This document shows, one piece after another, positions 45,697-46,915 of a stretch of 46,915 nt of DNA (within the stretch, counting starts at the first letter, position 1; each line of letters starts with the position of its first letter). The DNA is from Oscillospiraceae bacterium. Lineage in GTDB: Bacteria; Bacillota; Clostridia; Oscillospirales; CAG-272. The notes under the pieces are model-generated. The model searched no databases and was not told where the DNA came from. It saw only the letters and a list, made by a program, of their open reading frames with translations. The stretch is taken from the NCBI GenBank assembly GCA_015063685.1, contig SVTR01000028.1, positions 1-46,915 on the forward strand, in the 5' to 3' direction. A program made the translations under genes and the position numbers.

Positions 45697-45943
45697 ATTA
45701 TACCATAATTTAGAGCGTTTGTAAAGAGTGATGTTTGCCCTTGCGGGCAAGTGATGATGTGCATACGCACAGTGATGTATTGCGCCGATGGCGCAAAGTG
45801 ATGTGATGTGTTCCTTATACACGCCCGAAGGGCACATCACAAGGCGAAGCCGTCATCACGCACGACGTGCGCATCACGTTCCGCATGCGGAACACATCGT
45901 TCCAAAAACGAAAAAGCAGTCCGATGGACTGCTTTCGTTTTTG
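45697..45943. repeat. Hairpin-string repeat, copy 2, with outward promoter and terminator
   Basis: This 247-bp element has the same plan as copy 1. The minus-strand promoter is TTTACA (45725-45720), 17 bp, TATAAT (45702-45697), and reads into the alpha/beta hydrolase gene. The hairpin string keeps its stems while loops and some pairs differ (GCAC-GAC-GTGC, GTTCCGC-AT-GCGGAAC). The right-edge terminator hairpin faces transcripts arriving from the transaldolase-like gene. Confidence 0.85.
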
Positions 45944-46220
45944 AAATTAACCTCATTATTTAATACAACGAGAGGTCGAAACCTCAAATGGTGCATTTTT
46001 GAACCCCATTTTGTGCTATTTAATGAGCCTTTTCTTATGTTTGTGAAAGGGCTATAAAAAAGATGTTTTCGCGCTTTTGTGTTAGAGATTTGAACTCTTG
46101 CATTGGTTCTATGCTTGATTTTTGAAAGATACATAAGAAAGAATTTTTGATGTGATTCAACCGAAAAAGAGATGGTTTATATGTCCTTATATATGGTTAT
46201 GTGGCCTTTCCTGTCAATAA
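45944..46220. other. AT-rich gap without recognisable features
   Basis: This is 277 bp of AT-rich sequence downstream of the transaldolase-like gene. I see no supported ORF, RNA or clear repeat in it. A short tRNA T-arm-like string near 46086-46100 has no matching tRNA body. Confidence 0.5.
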
Positions 46221-46880
46221 TTAAATCTGCTGCTGCTCCACCTTAGCCCAGTCATCGAGAAAGCGCTGGATACCACTAACGGTAAGAGGATGCTGGATCA
46301 TGCTCTCAATGATTTTGTAGGGAACTGTAGCGATATCGCTACCTACTCGAGCTACCTCGATGACGTGATTAGAGGAACGAATAGAAGCAGAAATGATTTC
46401 GGTCTTGATAGCATAGTTGCGAAAAATTTTCACAATATCCTCCACCAAGTCGATACCTTCAAAGCCAATATCATCTAAACGGCCAACAAAAGGACTTACA
46501 TAAGTGGCTCCTGCCTTAGCCGCTAGGAGTGCTTGAGCCGTCGAAAAGATCAAAGTAACATTAGTTTTGATTCCCATAGCCGCAAGCTGCTTGGTAGCTT
46601 TTAATCCCTCAGCACACATGGGAATTTTGATGACGAGGTTCTTGTTGTTGATGGTACGATACAACTCTAAGGCCTCTGTCACCATCTTGTCTGCCTCTAC
46701 AGAAATGACTTCCGCACTAATGGGACCATCCACGATCTCGGCAATTTCCTTGACTACCTCGACGAAATCACGACCTTCTTTTGCAATAAGCGAGGGATTG
46801 GTAGTCACTCCACATATGACTCCTAAGTCATTGGCTCGACGGATGTCTTCCACATTGGCAGTATCGATAAACAATTTCAT
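46221..46880 (-). CDS. Transaldolase/fructose-6-phosphate aldolase family protein
   Basis: This 219-residue protein is of the short transaldolase type (TalC/FSA/MipB). ATG 46880 has AAAGGA 8 nt upstream. Signatures are [18 protein letters not shown], the [13 protein letters not shown] loop, and Schiff-base Lys85 in [16 protein letters not shown], then TNVTLIFS and [13 protein letters not shown]. The length fits this subfamily. It acts in the non-oxidative pentose phosphate pathway or as an aldolase on fructose 6-phosphate; sequence alone does not separate these. Its transcript would end at the terminator edge of hairpin-string repeat copy 2. Confidence 0.92.
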   Translation of the reverse strand: MKLFIDTANVEDIRRANDLGVICGVTTNPSLIAKEGRDFVEVVKEIAEIVDGPISAEVISVEADKMVTEALELYRTINNKNLVIKIPMCAEGLKATKQLAAMGIKTNVTLIFSTAQALLAAKAGATYVSPFVGRLDDIGFEGIDLVEDIVKIFRNYAIKTEIISASIRSSNHVIEVARVGSDIATVPYKIIESMIQHPLTVSGIQRFLDDWAKVEQQQI

Positions 46881-46915
46881 ACAAATAATCCTTTCTAAAA
46901 ATGAAAATTGAAACA

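Noticed and set aside
44623..46057. Short ORFs reading through the hairpin-string repeats
   Set aside because: Their sequence is dictated by the palindromic DNA and they appear in both copies only because the DNA is repeated.
46080..46120. tRNA T-arm-like string near a possible integration site
   Set aside because: The stem is only 4 bp, there is no acceptor, D or anticodon arm, and no integrase is nearby.

Overview
The window looks like a chromosomal piece of an uncultured gut-type Bacillota (Clostridia). Supporting this are strong AGGAGG ribosome-binding sites, near-consensus sigma-A promoters (TTGAAA or TTGACA, 17 bp, TATAAT), a Ktr potassium system, and giant BspA-type leucine-rich-repeat surface proteins with dockerin, fibronectin and Cys-rich repeat modules. 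The assignment is by gene content only; no rRNA or other marker gene is present.

Region 1 (1-26653) is a surface-protein locus of three secreted or anchored proteins. On the minus strand a 4126-residue LRR/FN3/PKD protein ending in a dockerin-like module (1124-13504) is followed 13 bp later by a partial gene with a possible cohesin-like module and 65-residue Cys-rich repeats (1-1110). Divergently, from a 456-bp intergenic region with two facing consensus promoters, runs a 4230-residue protein (13961-26653): membrane anchor, intact subtilisin-like protease, long LRR array, about 14 Cys-rich repeats and a C-terminal Gly-Cys/TM/basic tail.

Region 2 (26654-35300) is an amino-sugar catabolic island bracketed by two inverted copies of a miniature inverted-repeat element: a divergent AraC regulator, two Gfo/Idh/MocA oxidoreductases, a TIM-barrel isomerase, a NagB-like deaminase and NagA. 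A lower-GC segment with a sialidase-like beta-propeller gene and two possible gene fragments sits between nagB and nagA. A Crp/Fnr-family regulator follows.

Region 3 (35300-42106) holds ktrB-ktrA, thioredoxin, a CoA-disulfide reductase/rhodanese fusion, a divergent single-domain rhodanese, a two-gene chromate-type transporter and a decayed Cys-rich gene. The reductase and the rhodanese each have a TGTGA-N6-TCAC operator at the same distance (34.5 bp) from a -10 box without a -35 box. This is the geometry of class II CRP activation, and the Crp/Fnr regulator nearby has the matching R-E-x3-R recognition helix. I read this as a small persulfide/redox regulon.

Region 4 (42107-46915, all minus strand) holds a transaldolase-like gene, an alpha/beta hydrolase and a large protein with N-terminal HTH-like segments and a predicted glycoside-hydrolase-like barrel. 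The two gaps between these genes each contain a copy of a 245-bp repeat that combines a terminator, a string of small hairpins separated by GTGATG/CATCAC, and an outward promoter. This repeat and the divergent operator pair are, to me, the most novel signals in the window.
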